Positions 45,299 through 54,560 of a DNA stretch of 64,000 nt are shown here, piece after piece. How positions within the stretch are numbered: the stretch's first letter is position 1; each line of letters starts with the position of its first letter. The position numbers were made by a program, and so were the translations under genes. The notes under the pieces are model-generated. The model saw only the letters and a list, made by a program, of their open reading frames with translations, did not search any database and had not been told where the DNA came from. Origin of the DNA: JABDMD01 sp965203475 (lineage in GTDB: Bacteria > Pseudomonadota > Gammaproteobacteria > UBA4575); the NCBI GenBank assembly GCA_965203475.1, contig OZ241890.1, positions 1,550,001 to 1,614,000 of the forward strand, given 5' to 3'.

Positions 45299-46570
45299 AT
45301 GCCTGGACAAAATCTCTCATTTCCTGGAAGAAATTATTTATTCGCACCTGGTCCAACTCACATACCTCAGGCGATACAAAATGCCATGATCGTTCCACAG
45401 GAAGATCATCGTGCTCCAGACTTTCCTGAACTCGTAAAACCATTATTAAAAGATGTAAAAAAGATTTTCAAAACAACGAAAGGCACCTGCTTTTTATTTC
45501 CAGCAACCGGTACTGCTGGGTGGGAAGTTGCTTTAGCGAATACGATGTCGCCTGGCGACAAAATATTAACCACTCGTTTCGGGCAATTTAGCCACCTGTG
45601 GTATGACCTGTCTGTTCGTATTGGCTTAGAAGTTCAATTAGTGGAAACACCCTGGGGCGAAGGTGTTCCGGTCGAGAAATTTAAGAAAATTTTACAAGCA
45701 GACAAGAATCACGAAATTAAAGCGGTCGTATGTTGCCACAACGAAACGGCTACAGGTGTAACGAGTGACATCGCAGCCGTAGGTAAGATGCTGAAACAAA
45801 TTAAACATCCAGCAATGTTAATGGTGGATGGTGTAAGTTCTATTGCAAGTATCGATTTTAGAATGGATCAATGGGGAGTTGATGTTGCAGTGAGTGGGTC
45901 ACAAAAAGGATTTATGTTGCCTGCTGGTATGGCCATAATTGCTTTTAGTCCACGTGCATTACGAGCGCGTACCAAAGCAAAATGTGCACGTTGTTTCTTA
46001 GACATTCAAGATCACATCAATACAAACAAAGATGGGTTTTTTCCTTACACACCTTCTGTACCGATGTTGCGAGGTTTGCGCGCATCGATAGATTTAATGA
46101 TGCAAGAAGGTTTAGAAAATATTTTCAAACGCCATTATCGTTTAGCGGAAGGTGTACGTAAAGCAGTGAAGGCATGGGGCTTAAAACCTTGTGCACGAGC
46201 TCCAAAATGGTACTCCGATACCGTAACAGCAATTATGGTACCTGAAAAAGTAAATGCTTCTGAAGTAATTCACATCGCCTATCATCGTTACAATATTTCA
46301 TTAGGTGCAGGCTTGTCCAAAGTAGCAGGAAAAGTTTTTCGCATTGGTCATTTAGGTGATAACAATGAGGCGCGCATGATGGCAGTTTTAGGTTCTGTTG
46401 AAATGGCTATGAATGATGCTGGCATGAAAATTAAGCCAGGAAGTGGTGTAGCAGCAGCACAAGAGTACTACCGTAAGACCGCAAAGAAAATTAAAGCATT
46501 CGGTTCAGCAAAAGCACCTCGAGAAGCACGCGTTGCCACTAAGAAAAAAGCTAAACGGAAAAAGAAATAA
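45299..46570 (+). CDS. sga: Serine-glyoxylate aminotransferase
   Basis: Serine-cycle enzyme turning serine plus glyoxylate into hydroxypyruvate plus glycine. The class V aminotransferase has 423 residues; the start NYLFAPGPTHIPQAIQNAM is typical, and the PLP Lys is in VAVSGSQKGFMLPAGMAII. DGVSSIASIDFRMDQWGVDV supplies the cofactor Asp. A basic C-terminal tail (residues 400-423, TKKKAKRKKK end) is unusual. It is the first gene of the sga-mcl pair and probably of the full operon. Confidence 0.95.
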   Translation: MPGQNLSFPGRNYLFAPGPTHIPQAIQNAMIVPQEDHRAPDFPELVKPLLKDVKKIFKTTKGTCFLFPATGTAGWEVALANTMSPGDKILTTRFGQFSHLWYDLSVRIGLEVQLVETPWGEGVPVEKFKKILQADKNHEIKAVVCCHNETATGVTSDIAAVGKMLKQIKHPAMLMVDGVSSIASIDFRMDQWGVDVAVSGSQKGFMLPAGMAIIAFSPRALRARTKAKCARCFLDIQDHINTNKDGFFPYTPSVPMLRGLRASIDLMMQEGLENIFKRHYRLAEGVRKAVKAWGLKPCARAPKWYSDTVTAIMVPEKVNASEVIHIAYHRYNISLGAGLSKVAGKVFRIGHLGDNNEARMMAVLGSVEMAMNDAGMKIKPGSGVAAAQEYYRKTAKKIKAFGSAKAPREARVATKKKAKRKKK

Positions 46571-46599
46571 TTATTAATAAAAATTAAGGGTGACTAATT

Positions 46600-47541
46600 A
46601 TGAGTTTCACACAATATAAACCTGCACATGCGCGATTACAGCGCTGTGAGTTAGCCGTTCCAGGATCTAATCCAAAAATGATAGAAAAGGCACTGACCTG
46701 TGCAGCGGATTATGTATTTTTGGATTTAGAAGATGCCGTTGCACCAGATGACAAAGAACAAGCACGTAAAAATGTAATTGAGGCACTAAACGATTTGGAC
46801 TGGGCTGGTAATGGTAAAACTGTTTCTGTGCGGATTAATGGTTTAGATACGCATTACATGTATCGAGATGTAGTGGATGTTATGGAACAAGCCGGAAGTA
46901 AGTTACATACCATTTTGATTCCAAAAGTTGGAAAACCTGGTGATGTGTACATGGTCGATGCCATGGTTACCCAAATTCAGGAAGCTAAAGGCCAGTCTAA
47001 TCATATTGGAATTGAAGCCTTAATAGAAACAGCATTAGGCATGGCCAATGTGGAAGACATTGCAACCTCAAGTCCACGAATGGAAGCTATGCACTTTGGT
47101 GTCGCCGATTACGCCGCAAGCAATCGTGCTCGCACTGTAAACATTGGTGGTCTGAATCCAGACTATCCAGGAGACCAATGGCATTTTGCGATTTCACGCA
47201 TGACAGTCGCTTGCCGTGCTTATGGTCTACGCCCCATTGATGGGCCTTTTGGTGACTTCAATGATCCGGATGGGTATTTGCTTGCAGCACGACGTGGCGC
47301 AGCTTTGGGTGTAGAAGGAAAATGGGCCATTCATCCTAGTCAAATTGAGTTGGCCAATGAAGTGTTTACACCGCCCGAGGCTGAAATAACGAAAGCCAAG
47401 CGTATTCTTGAAGAATTAGACAAAGCAGCCAAGGAAGGAAAAGGTGCCGCTTCATTAGATGGAAGATTAATCGATGCGGCTTCTGCACGGATGGCTGAAA
47501 ATGTAGTTCGTGCAGCCGATGCTATTGCCGCAAAATCGTAG
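46600..47541 (+). CDS. mclA: Malyl-CoA lyase
   Basis: Serine-cycle lyase splitting malyl-CoA to acetyl-CoA and glyoxylate; 313 residues of the CitE-like TIM-barrel family. RCELAVPGSNPKMIEKAL and YVFLDLEDAVAPDDKEQAR (with metal ligands) are hallmarks, as are KTVSVRINGLDTHYMYRD, LIETALGMANVEDIA, HFGVADYAASNRAR and GKWAIHPSQIELANE. It lies 29 bp after sga and ends before a terminator. Confidence 0.95.
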   Translation: MSFTQYKPAHARLQRCELAVPGSNPKMIEKALTCAADYVFLDLEDAVAPDDKEQARKNVIEALNDLDWAGNGKTVSVRINGLDTHYMYRDVVDVMEQAGSKLHTILIPKVGKPGDVYMVDAMVTQIQEAKGQSNHIGIEALIETALGMANVEDIATSSPRMEAMHFGVADYAASNRARTVNIGGLNPDYPGDQWHFAISRMTVACRAYGLRPIDGPFGDFNDPDGYLLAARRGAALGVEGKWAIHPSQIELANEVFTPPEAEITKAKRILEELDKAAKEGKGAASLDGRLIDAASARMAENVVRAADAIAAKS

Positions 47542-47572
47542 GTAATAATAGTATTTGTACAACAATCAACGT

Positions 47573-47616
47573 CATAAGGCTGTCTAATTTTTAAACAGTC
47601 TTATGTATTTTTTGTT
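47573..47616 (+). terminator. Intrinsic terminator after malyl-CoA lyase
   Basis: CATAAGGCTGT pairs with ACAGTCTTATG (one mismatch) around a T-rich loop and is followed by TATTTTTTGTT. It splits the serine-cycle genes into sga-mclA and mtkA onwards, at least in part. Confidence 0.82.
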
Positions 47617-47744
47617 CATTTTCTGAACAATTATCCAACAAGAGAGTTTGTGGTAGTCCGATAGAATAGGCTATAAAGGTTGATTCGGTCTGATGCAACA
47701 TTAGCCAAAATATTAAGAACTAATAATTTTCGGGAGGGAAATCA

Positions 47745-48920
47745 GTGGATATCCATGAGTATCAAGCAAAAGAAATTTTGTCTGAGTGTGGTGTAGGTAT
47801 TGCCCCAGGTGGACTCGCCTACAGTCCAGAGCAGGCGGTCTATCGAGCAAAAGAAATTGGTGGCAGCAAATGGGCCATCAAAGCTCAAATACATTCTGGT
47901 GCACGTGGCAAAGCGGGTGGTATCAAGCTTTGCGCCAATGACGAAGAGATATGGAATGCGGCTGATGAGTTATTAGGCAAAAGATTAGTTACACACCAAA
48001 CTGGCCCTTCCGGCAAGGTGGTATACAGACTCTATGTAGAACAAGCTACGGATATCGAAAAAGAGCTGTATCTGGCACTCATACTTGATCGAAATAAACA
48101 ACGCATTGTATTTGTAACGTCTAGTGAGGGTGGAATGGATATTGAAGAAGTTGCTGCAACAAAACCAGAAGCAATCCATCGTTTAGAAGTTGAACCTGCG
48201 GTTGGATTACGCGACTTTCAAGCACGTGAACTTTCTTTTGCATTAGGTATTAAACCCGAGCTTACCAGCCAAGCGGTGCGTTGTATCCAAGGTGCATATC
48301 AAGCATTTGTTGATCATGATGCAACGATGGTTGAAATCAATCCCATGGTAATTACTAAAGATGATCGCGTGCTCGCACTAGATGCAAAAATGGGCTTTGA
48401 TGACAATGCTCTATTCCGTCGCCCACATATTTCAGAGTTGCGTGATAAATCACAAGAAGATCCTCGTGAAACGGCTGCTTCCGATCGTGGCTTAAGTTAT
48501 GTCGGTCTAGATGGAGATATCGGCTGCATGATTAATGGTGCGGGTCTTGCCATGGCTACGATGGACATGATCAAACATAAGGGCGGTGAACCAGCAAACT
48601 TCCTTGATATTGGTGGTGGTGCATCTCCTGATCGTGTAACCAAAGCATTCAAACTAGTACTGGATGATGAAAATGTTAAAGCGATGTTAGTGAATATTTT
48701 TGCAGGTATTAACCGCTGTGATTGGATTGCCGAAGGTGTGATTCATGCATTTGAAAAATTAGATGTAAAAGTTCCTGTTATTTGCCGTCTTTCTGGAACC
48801 AATGTTGAAAAAGGAATGCAAATGCTTGCTGATAGTGGTCAACCAATTATCACCGCAGACACACTTGCAGAAGCTGCAGAAAAAGTTGTAGCAGAACGCA
48901 ATCGTGTAGTTGGCAGCTAA
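47745..48920 (+). CDS. mtkA: Malate--CoA ligase (malate thiokinase) beta subunit
   Basis: ATP-grasp subunit of the enzyme making malyl-CoA from malate, CoA and ATP. The 391-residue protein starts at GTG with GGGAGGG upstream. MDIHEYQAKEILSECGV, AIKAQIHSGARGKAGG, MVEINPMVIT and FLDIGGGASPDRVTKAF match the SucC/MtkA family. Succinyl-CoA synthetase beta is the close relative; the location between mclA and hydroxypyruvate reductase settles the assignment to the serine cycle. Confidence 0.95.
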   Translation: MDIHEYQAKEILSECGVGIAPGGLAYSPEQAVYRAKEIGGSKWAIKAQIHSGARGKAGGIKLCANDEEIWNAADELLGKRLVTHQTGPSGKVVYRLYVEQATDIEKELYLALILDRNKQRIVFVTSSEGGMDIEEVAATKPEAIHRLEVEPAVGLRDFQARELSFALGIKPELTSQAVRCIQGAYQAFVDHDATMVEINPMVITKDDRVLALDAKMGFDDNALFRRPHISELRDKSQEDPRETAASDRGLSYVGLDGDIGCMINGAGLAMATMDMIKHKGGEPANFLDIGGGASPDRVTKAFKLVLDDENVKAMLVNIFAGINRCDWIAEGVIHAFEKLDVKVPVICRLSGTNVEKGMQMLADSGQPIITADTLAEAAEKVVAERNRVVGS

Positions 48921-48936
48921 GGATAGGAGACAGACC

Positions 48937-49824
48937 ATGACAATAATGATAGATGAAAATACAAAAATTTTAGTACAAGGATTTACTGGCAAGATCGGCA
49001 CATTCCATGCAGAAGAAATGATGGAATACGGCACCAATGTGGTGGGAGGTGTTACACCAGGCAAAGGTGGGCAAACCCATATGGACTTACCAGTATTTAA
49101 TACCATGAAAGATGCAGTGGCTGAAACAGGCGCGGTTGCCAGTATTGTTTTTGTTCCAGCATCATTTGCGGCTGACGGTGTAATGGAAGCGGCCGATGCA
49201 GGAATTCGGACATGCGTTTGTATTACGGATGGAATTCCTGCACAGGATATGATGCGTGTTAAACGCTACATGTTCCGGTACAAAAAAGAAGAGCGTATGC
49301 GTTTAACAGGACCGAATTGCGCCGGTAGTATCAGCCCAGGCAAATGTTTACTGGGCATTATGCCGGGGCACATTTATGAACAAGGCAATGTTGGTGTAGT
49401 CGCGCGTTCTGGAACACTTGGCTATGAAGCGGCCTCACAAATGAAAGCAGCTGGTATAGGAATTAGCACCAGTATCGGTATTGGAGGAGACCCGATTAAT
49501 GGCAGCTCGCATAAAGATATTCTAGAACTGTTTGAAGCCGACCCAGAAACCAAAGCGGTAATGATGATTGGTGAAATTGGCGGACCACAAGAAGCAGAAG
49601 CTGCAGAATATTTCAAAAATCATATGTCCAAACCACTAGTAGCTTATATTGCAGGCTTAACCGCACCTAAGGGTCGTCGCATGGGACATGCCGGTGCAAT
49701 TGTTTCTGGCAAGGGTGAAAGTGCTGCAGAAAAAGTTGAAATGCTGCAAGAGGCAGGTGTAGTAGTCGCACCTAACCCTTCTGAACTTGGCTCAACCATG
49801 GAAAAAGTCATGAAAGACTTATAA
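48937..49824 (+). CDS. mtkB: Malate--CoA ligase (malate thiokinase) alpha subunit
   Basis: CoA-binding subunit, about 295 residues. TKILVQGFTGKIGTFHAEEM and NVVGGVTPGKGGQTHMDLPVF bind CoA; GPNCAGSISPGKCLLGIMPG follows; the phosphorylated His is in RRMGHAGAIVSGKGE. I start at ATG 48937 because AGGAG lies 10 bases upstream. It is 16 bp after mtkA and followed 13 bp later by the reductase gene. Confidence 0.95.
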   Translation: MTIMIDENTKILVQGFTGKIGTFHAEEMMEYGTNVVGGVTPGKGGQTHMDLPVFNTMKDAVAETGAVASIVFVPASFAADGVMEAADAGIRTCVCITDGIPAQDMMRVKRYMFRYKKEERMRLTGPNCAGSISPGKCLLGIMPGHIYEQGNVGVVARSGTLGYEAASQMKAAGIGISTSIGIGGDPINGSSHKDILELFEADPETKAVMMIGEIGGPQEAEAAEYFKNHMSKPLVAYIAGLTAPKGRRMGHAGAIVSGKGESAAEKVEMLQEAGVVVAPNPSELGSTMEKVMKDL

Positions 49825-49837
49825 GCAGGAGAATATA

Positions 49838-50809
49838 ATGAGTAAGCTAAAAGTTATTGTTTCAAGAGCTTGGCCTACTGAAGTTGAAGCCACGTTAAAA
49901 GAAAAGTATGACGTTACCTTGAATGAAAATGACGTCGCAATGACTAAAGATGAAATGAAGCAGGCACTGGGTGAATGTGATGCATTTTTACCAACGGTTA
50001 CTGACCCTGTTGATGCAGAAGTGTTGAGTGCGGAACCTTTACGTTCAAAGTTTATTGGTAATTTTGGTGTCGGTTTCAACCATATTGACCTGGATGCAGC
50101 CAAAGCACGTGGTCTTACGGTTACGAACACACCAGAAGTACTCACCGATTGTACCGCTGATATTGCAATGACTTTAATGTTGACCGTGGCAAGACGCACA
50201 GGCGAAGGCGAACGTCACGTACGTTCTAAGTCTTGGACGGGTTGGCGCCCCACGCACATGCTAGCCACTAAAGTAACCGGCAAGACATTAGGTTTAATTG
50301 GCATGGGACGTATTGCACAAGCGATGGCACAACGCGCACATTTTGGTTTCGGTATGAAAATTATTTTCTCTGACCCCTACCCACCACCCGCTGAAGTTAT
50401 TCAAAAATTCAATGCGACACAGTGTGACACAATTGATGAAGTATTAGCACAGTCTGATTTTGTATCCATACACTGCCCTGGCGGAAAAGACACTTATCAT
50501 TTATTAGGCAAAGAAAACATCGCAAAAATGAAACCAAGTGCATTTTTAATAAATTCTGCACGTGGTGATGTCATCGATAACGATGCATTAATTGAGGCAC
50601 TTACCAATGGCACCATTGCGGGTGCAGGACTCGATGTGTTTGAAGGTGAACCGAATCTGGATGAGCGTTTTATTCCTTTGGAAAATGCTGTGTTGTTGCC
50701 CCATCTTGGTAGCGCATCCACCGAAACCCGGGTCGCCATGGGTAATCGTGTGCTTGAGAATCTAGCCGCATTTGAAGCGGGAGAAACTCCTCGGGACAAG
50801 CTTGTTTAA
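49838..50809 (+). CDS. Hydroxypyruvate reductase / D-glycerate dehydrogenase
   Basis: A 323-residue D-2-hydroxyacid dehydrogenase reducing hydroxypyruvate to D-glycerate in the serine cycle. The Rossmann motif is LGLIGMGRIAQAMAQRA, and the catalytic residues are Arg in NSARGDVIDNDAL, Glu in LDVFEGEP and His in LLPHLGSAS. The sequence looks closer to GyaR/GhrB-type enzymes than to the classical methylotroph HprA; that is my impression, not a measured result. AGGAG precedes the ATG. Confidence 0.92.
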   Translation: MSKLKVIVSRAWPTEVEATLKEKYDVTLNENDVAMTKDEMKQALGECDAFLPTVTDPVDAEVLSAEPLRSKFIGNFGVGFNHIDLDAAKARGLTVTNTPEVLTDCTADIAMTLMLTVARRTGEGERHVRSKSWTGWRPTHMLATKVTGKTLGLIGMGRIAQAMAQRAHFGFGMKIIFSDPYPPPAEVIQKFNATQCDTIDEVLAQSDFVSIHCPGGKDTYHLLGKENIAKMKPSAFLINSARGDVIDNDALIEALTNGTIAGAGLDVFEGEPNLDERFIPLENAVLLPHLGSASTETRVAMGNRVLENLAAFEAGETPRDKLV

Positions 50810-50866
50810 TCGATATTCACGTATTGAGAAGGCATTTCAATTAGATATTAGTCATTTTATGATGCA

Positions 50867-50886
50867 GTAGCCCAGTAGTGGGCTAC
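50867..50886 (+). terminator. Hairpin before ppc
   Basis: GTAGCCC, loop AGTAGT, GGGCTAC is a perfect 7-bp GC-rich stem. No T-run follows, so termination would be inefficient. It may only stabilise the upstream mRNA end. Confidence 0.4.
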
Positions 50887-50916
50887 ATTGCTCTATGCAA
50901 TCAATAAACCATAGCT

Positions 50917-53691
50917 ATGAATGACACTTCGCCATTATCTTGGACGCAACTGACGCGAATAGCGACCGGCAATACCATTATTGATCCGGCCACAAGCTAT
51001 GAAGACAAATTAGTTGACCTTCTGTATGAGCAGTTACTGAGCGTAATTCGACACCGCCAACCAGAGGTAGAAGCGGTATTAGAGGGTAGCACGGATATCC
51101 GAGATTGTGATATTTCACAAATCTTGTATGTGCTCGAAACCTATGGCATTTGGTTTCAGTTATTAAGCATTGCCGAACAAAATGCAATGGTTCAACAGCG
51201 ACGCCAAATTGAAAAGGAATATGGTCGTGACCGTGTTCCCGGTACCTTTGCCTATACATTTTCTACAGCAGCACAAAAAGGTATTTCTGCCGAAGAAATT
51301 CAAAATGTTTTAAATTACAGTTACATTTGCCCTGTCATAACAGCTCACCCAACTGAAGCAAAGCGTGTAACCGTTTTAGAAGTCCATCGTCGTATTTATG
51401 TACTACTTAAACAATTAGAGTCACAACGTTGGACTCCCCGAGAACGTGATGAATTAATTGACGAATTACGAAGTGAAATTGATTTATTGTGGCTAACCGG
51501 TGAGATTCGACTCGAAAAACCAACCGTTGCGCAAGAAGTTACATGGGGAATGCATTTTTTTGTTGAATCTTTATTTGATGGTGCAGCTGAATTATACCAA
51601 GAATTAGAATACGCATTAGAACAAGCCTATCCACATTATGCATTTAATGTCCCTCCTTTGTTTCGGTTTGGCTCCTGGATTGGCGGTGACCGAGATGGTA
51701 ATCCTAAAGTAAATACTCGGGTAACCGCGGCCGCTATCCATACCAATGCTAGAGCGAGTGTTAAAAAATATCGAAAATATATTTTCGATCTTGGAGCAAA
51801 ACTCAGCGTTGCCAGTCACTCAGTAAAAATTTCTGATGAGTTCGCTCAAACATTAAAAAGTAAATTAAATATGTTGGGTGAAAAGGATTCGTTTTCAAAA
51901 CGAAATCCAGGAGAAGTCTTCAGGCAGTATTTACGCTACATGTTACATCGAATCGATGAAACACAAAAACACATTAAAGAACCTAAAAACTCAAAATTTG
52001 CCTATCACACTGCAGCAGATCTATCAGATGATCTAAGAAGCTTGGAAAATGGATTGATTGATGCAAAGTGTGAACACCTTAGTAGAACCACAGTGCGCCC
52101 GCTGCGTCATATGGTCGATACATTCGGTTTTCGAACAGTTAGTTTAGATCTGCGAGAAAATACAACGGTTACTAATAGTGTGTTAGCGGAAATCTGGATA
52201 GCCTTACATCAAAAAACACACTTAGATGTTCCAGATTCTAAATCGGCTGAATGGAAACAGTGGATCTCTTATCAATTACTACAACCGTTACGTGTAGTAC
52301 CTCGCTTGAATAATTTATCTGAACAATCTCAAGCCACATTAGCGATGTTGGAGCAAGTGAAATTATTCCAACGTAAGCTTGATCCAAGAACTTTTGGCGT
52401 ATGTGTATTGAGCATGACACAAACGGCCACTGACGTGCTGGGCGTGTATTTATTAGCTAAGTACGTCGGCTTATTTACCGATACCGATGGCTTGGAAGCC
52501 TGCAGAATATTGGTGGTGCCGCTTTTAGAAACCATTGAAGACTTAGAAAACGGTCCCAATGTACTCGATGAATTGCTCGGCCATGCTTTTGTGCGCCGTA
52601 CCATTCGCAAATTTGGTGGTGCACAAGAAGTGATGGTTGGATATTCAGACTCCAATAAAGATGGCGGCTTTCTAACCTCCAACTGGATCATTAGTAAAGC
52701 ACAAAGTCAAATCCACGATGCGGGCCTAAAACATAATATCCCTGTTTCATTTTTTCATGGACGCGGTGGTTCAGTAAGCCGAGGTGGTGCACCTAGTGGT
52801 CGTGCCATTGCTGCACAACCGGCGGGCACTATTGATGGTCGAATGCGAGTTACCGAACAAGGTGAAGTCGTATCCTACAAATATGCCAATCGTGGGTTTG
52901 CAGAAGAACAAATGGAAATTCTAGCTGCTTCCGCACTCACCCATACGTTTATGTCCGGCAAAGATGCAGCCTATAAAACAAACGCTGAATTAGATGAAGT
53001 ATTAGAAGCCTTGTCTGGCACAGCCTATGTGACTTATCGAAAATTGATTGAGCATCCAGGTCTGGTTGAGTTCTATCAACAAGCGAGCCCTGTTGAAGAA
53101 CTCACACTAATGAAAATTGGTTCCCGGCCTGCGCGCAGATTTGGTGCTGCTACTTTAGAAGACCTACGTGCAATTCCATGGGTATTTGCCTGGACTCAAA
53201 ATAGAATTATGGTTCCAGGCTGGTATGGCGTTGGCAGCAGTTTAGAACAATTGATAAAAATAAGAGGCGAACTTGGAAAAGAATTGCTGCAACAACTCTA
53301 TGAAAAGCATTCATTATTTAGATTAATTTTAGATGGCGTTGAAAAAACTTTATTACTTGTTGATTTAGAAGTAGCTGAAAAATATTCAGAGCTTGTCACC
53401 AATAAAGAACATGGAAAAGATATTTATTCCGAAATTAAAAAAGAATATGAACTTACTTCAAAACTAATTCTGGAAGTAACTAAAGAAGAAAATTTATGTG
53501 ATCGTTTTCCTAATTTTAAACGCCACTTTTTCCGCCGCTTAGAATTTTTAAATCAGGCAGGTATTGAGCAAGTGGAATTGGTGAAAAAATTCAGAAATCA
53601 AGATTTTGAAGATACTCAAATACAAGAAATTTTAGTACCGCTATTGTTATCCATTAACTGCGTTGCAGCAGGAATTGGAAGTACTGGTTAA
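50917..53691 (+). CDS. ppc: Phosphoenolpyruvate carboxylase
   Basis: Fixes bicarbonate onto PEP to make oxaloacetate, the carboxylation step of the serine cycle. The 924-residue protein has the catalytic motifs VITAHPTEAKR (about 145), GGDRDGNPKV, MVGYSDSNKDGG and FHGRGGSVSRGGAP. It ends AGIGSTG instead of the common MRNTG, while keeping the terminal Thr-Gly. The sequence type resembles the methylotroph form rather than the E. coli allosteric form. It is followed 5 bp later by mtdA. Confidence 0.96.
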   Translation: MNDTSPLSWTQLTRIATGNTIIDPATSYEDKLVDLLYEQLLSVIRHRQPEVEAVLEGSTDIRDCDISQILYVLETYGIWFQLLSIAEQNAMVQQRRQIEKEYGRDRVPGTFAYTFSTAAQKGISAEEIQNVLNYSYICPVITAHPTEAKRVTVLEVHRRIYVLLKQLESQRWTPRERDELIDELRSEIDLLWLTGEIRLEKPTVAQEVTWGMHFFVESLFDGAAELYQELEYALEQAYPHYAFNVPPLFRFGSWIGGDRDGNPKVNTRVTAAAIHTNARASVKKYRKYIFDLGAKLSVASHSVKISDEFAQTLKSKLNMLGEKDSFSKRNPGEVFRQYLRYMLHRIDETQKHIKEPKNSKFAYHTAADLSDDLRSLENGLIDAKCEHLSRTTVRPLRHMVDTFGFRTVSLDLRENTTVTNSVLAEIWIALHQKTHLDVPDSKSAEWKQWISYQLLQPLRVVPRLNNLSEQSQATLAMLEQVKLFQRKLDPRTFGVCVLSMTQTATDVLGVYLLAKYVGLFTDTDGLEACRILVVPLLETIEDLENGPNVLDELLGHAFVRRTIRKFGGAQEVMVGYSDSNKDGGFLTSNWIISKAQSQIHDAGLKHNIPVSFFHGRGGSVSRGGAPSGRAIAAQPAGTIDGRMRVTEQGEVVSYKYANRGFAEEQMEILAASALTHTFMSGKDAAYKTNAELDEVLEALSGTAYVTYRKLIEHPGLVEFYQQASPVEELTLMKIGSRPARRFGAATLEDLRAIPWVFAWTQNRIMVPGWYGVGSSLEQLIKIRGELGKELLQQLYEKHSLFRLILDGVEKTLLLVDLEVAEKYSELVTNKEHGKDIYSEIKKEYELTSKLILEVTKEENLCDRFPNFKRHFFRRLEFLNQAGIEQVELVKKFRNQDFEDTQIQEILVPLLLSINCVAAGIGSTG

Positions 53692-53696
53692 AACTT

Positions 53697-54554
53697 ATGA
53701 AAAAACTTTTATATCATTTTGATACAGACACAATTCCTAGTGTATTTGATTCTGTGGTCGCACATGATGGTGGTGCCGATCACGTGACTCAATTGAGCGG
53801 AATCAACGAAGATAATTGCGCGAGCTTAGTAGAAGGCGCAATTTATACACGTGCTCCAAAACATAAAAAGAATACTGCTATTTTTGTGGGAGGCAGTGAT
53901 CTCATTGCCGGCCAAAAACTACTTCAAACCGTGCAAAAACAGTTTTACCAAAACTTTAGGGTGTCTGTGATGCTGGATAGTAATGGATGTAATACAACCG
54001 CTGCAGCAGGCGTTGCACTTCTTAATAAAGCGGCAAATTTACAAGATAAAATTGCGGTGGTGCTTGCAGGCACCGGTCCGGTTGGGCAACGAGCTGCAGT
54101 AATGCTGGCTAAAAGTGGTGTAAATGTCCGCCTTACTTCAAGACAACAATCTCGCTCACAAGAAGCATGCGATGAAATACAACAACATTTTGGTGTTTCT
54201 GTGACACCAATGCATGCGAGTGACGAAAAATCCATCATAACGGCGATGGAGGGCGCACATATTGCATTTGGTGCAGCAAAAGCGGGTATTCAATTACTAG
54301 GTGCTGATCAGTGGCAAAGTCATCCAACATTAGAATTAATGGTCGATGTCAGTACTTCTGAAATATTAGGTTTTGAGGGCATCGATATGATGGATAAAGA
54401 TACGGAACGCCACGGTAAACGCGTATTTGGTGGTATTGGTATCGGTGCACTTAAACTTAAACTACATCGTGCTTGTATTGAAAAACTTTTTACATCAAAT
54501 GACATAGTGTTAGATGCGGAAAGTATTTATGAAACAGCCCAACAGATGGCGTAA
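53697..54554 (+). CDS. mtdA: NADP-dependent methylene-H4F/H4MPT dehydrogenase MtdA
   Basis: Dehydrogenase for methylene-tetrahydrofolate and methylene-tetrahydromethanopterin, a marker of methylotrophy. The 285-residue protein starts KKLLYHFDTDTIPSVFDSVV and shows YDGGADHxT-like HDGGADHVT, GAIYTRAPK, VMLDSNGCNTTAAAGVAL, VVLAGTGPVGQRAAVML and GGIGIGALKLKLHRACIEKLF. These are nearly those of Methylobacterium MtdA, which favours MtdA over MtdB. No fch follows, unlike the usual mtdA-fch pair; argE comes instead, 6 bp on. Confidence 0.95.
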   Translation: MKKLLYHFDTDTIPSVFDSVVAHDGGADHVTQLSGINEDNCASLVEGAIYTRAPKHKKNTAIFVGGSDLIAGQKLLQTVQKQFYQNFRVSVMLDSNGCNTTAAAGVALLNKAANLQDKIAVVLAGTGPVGQRAAVMLAKSGVNVRLTSRQQSRSQEACDEIQQHFGVSVTPMHASDEKSIITAMEGAHIAFGAAKAGIQLLGADQWQSHPTLELMVDVSTSEILGFEGIDMMDKDTERHGKRVFGGIGIGALKLKLHRACIEKLFTSNDIVLDAESIYETAQQMA

Positions 54555-54560
54555 TCAATT

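Noticed and set aside
47745..49824. Succinyl-CoA synthetase (sucCD) instead of malate thiokinase
   Set aside because: The families are close, but the location between malyl-CoA lyase and hydroxypyruvate reductase, followed by ppc and mtdA, fits mtkAB.
53697..54554. MtdB instead of MtdA
   Set aside because: Blocks such as the FDTDTIPSVFD start and the SNGCNTTAAAGVAL region match MtdA closely; the position among serine-cycle genes also fits MtdA.
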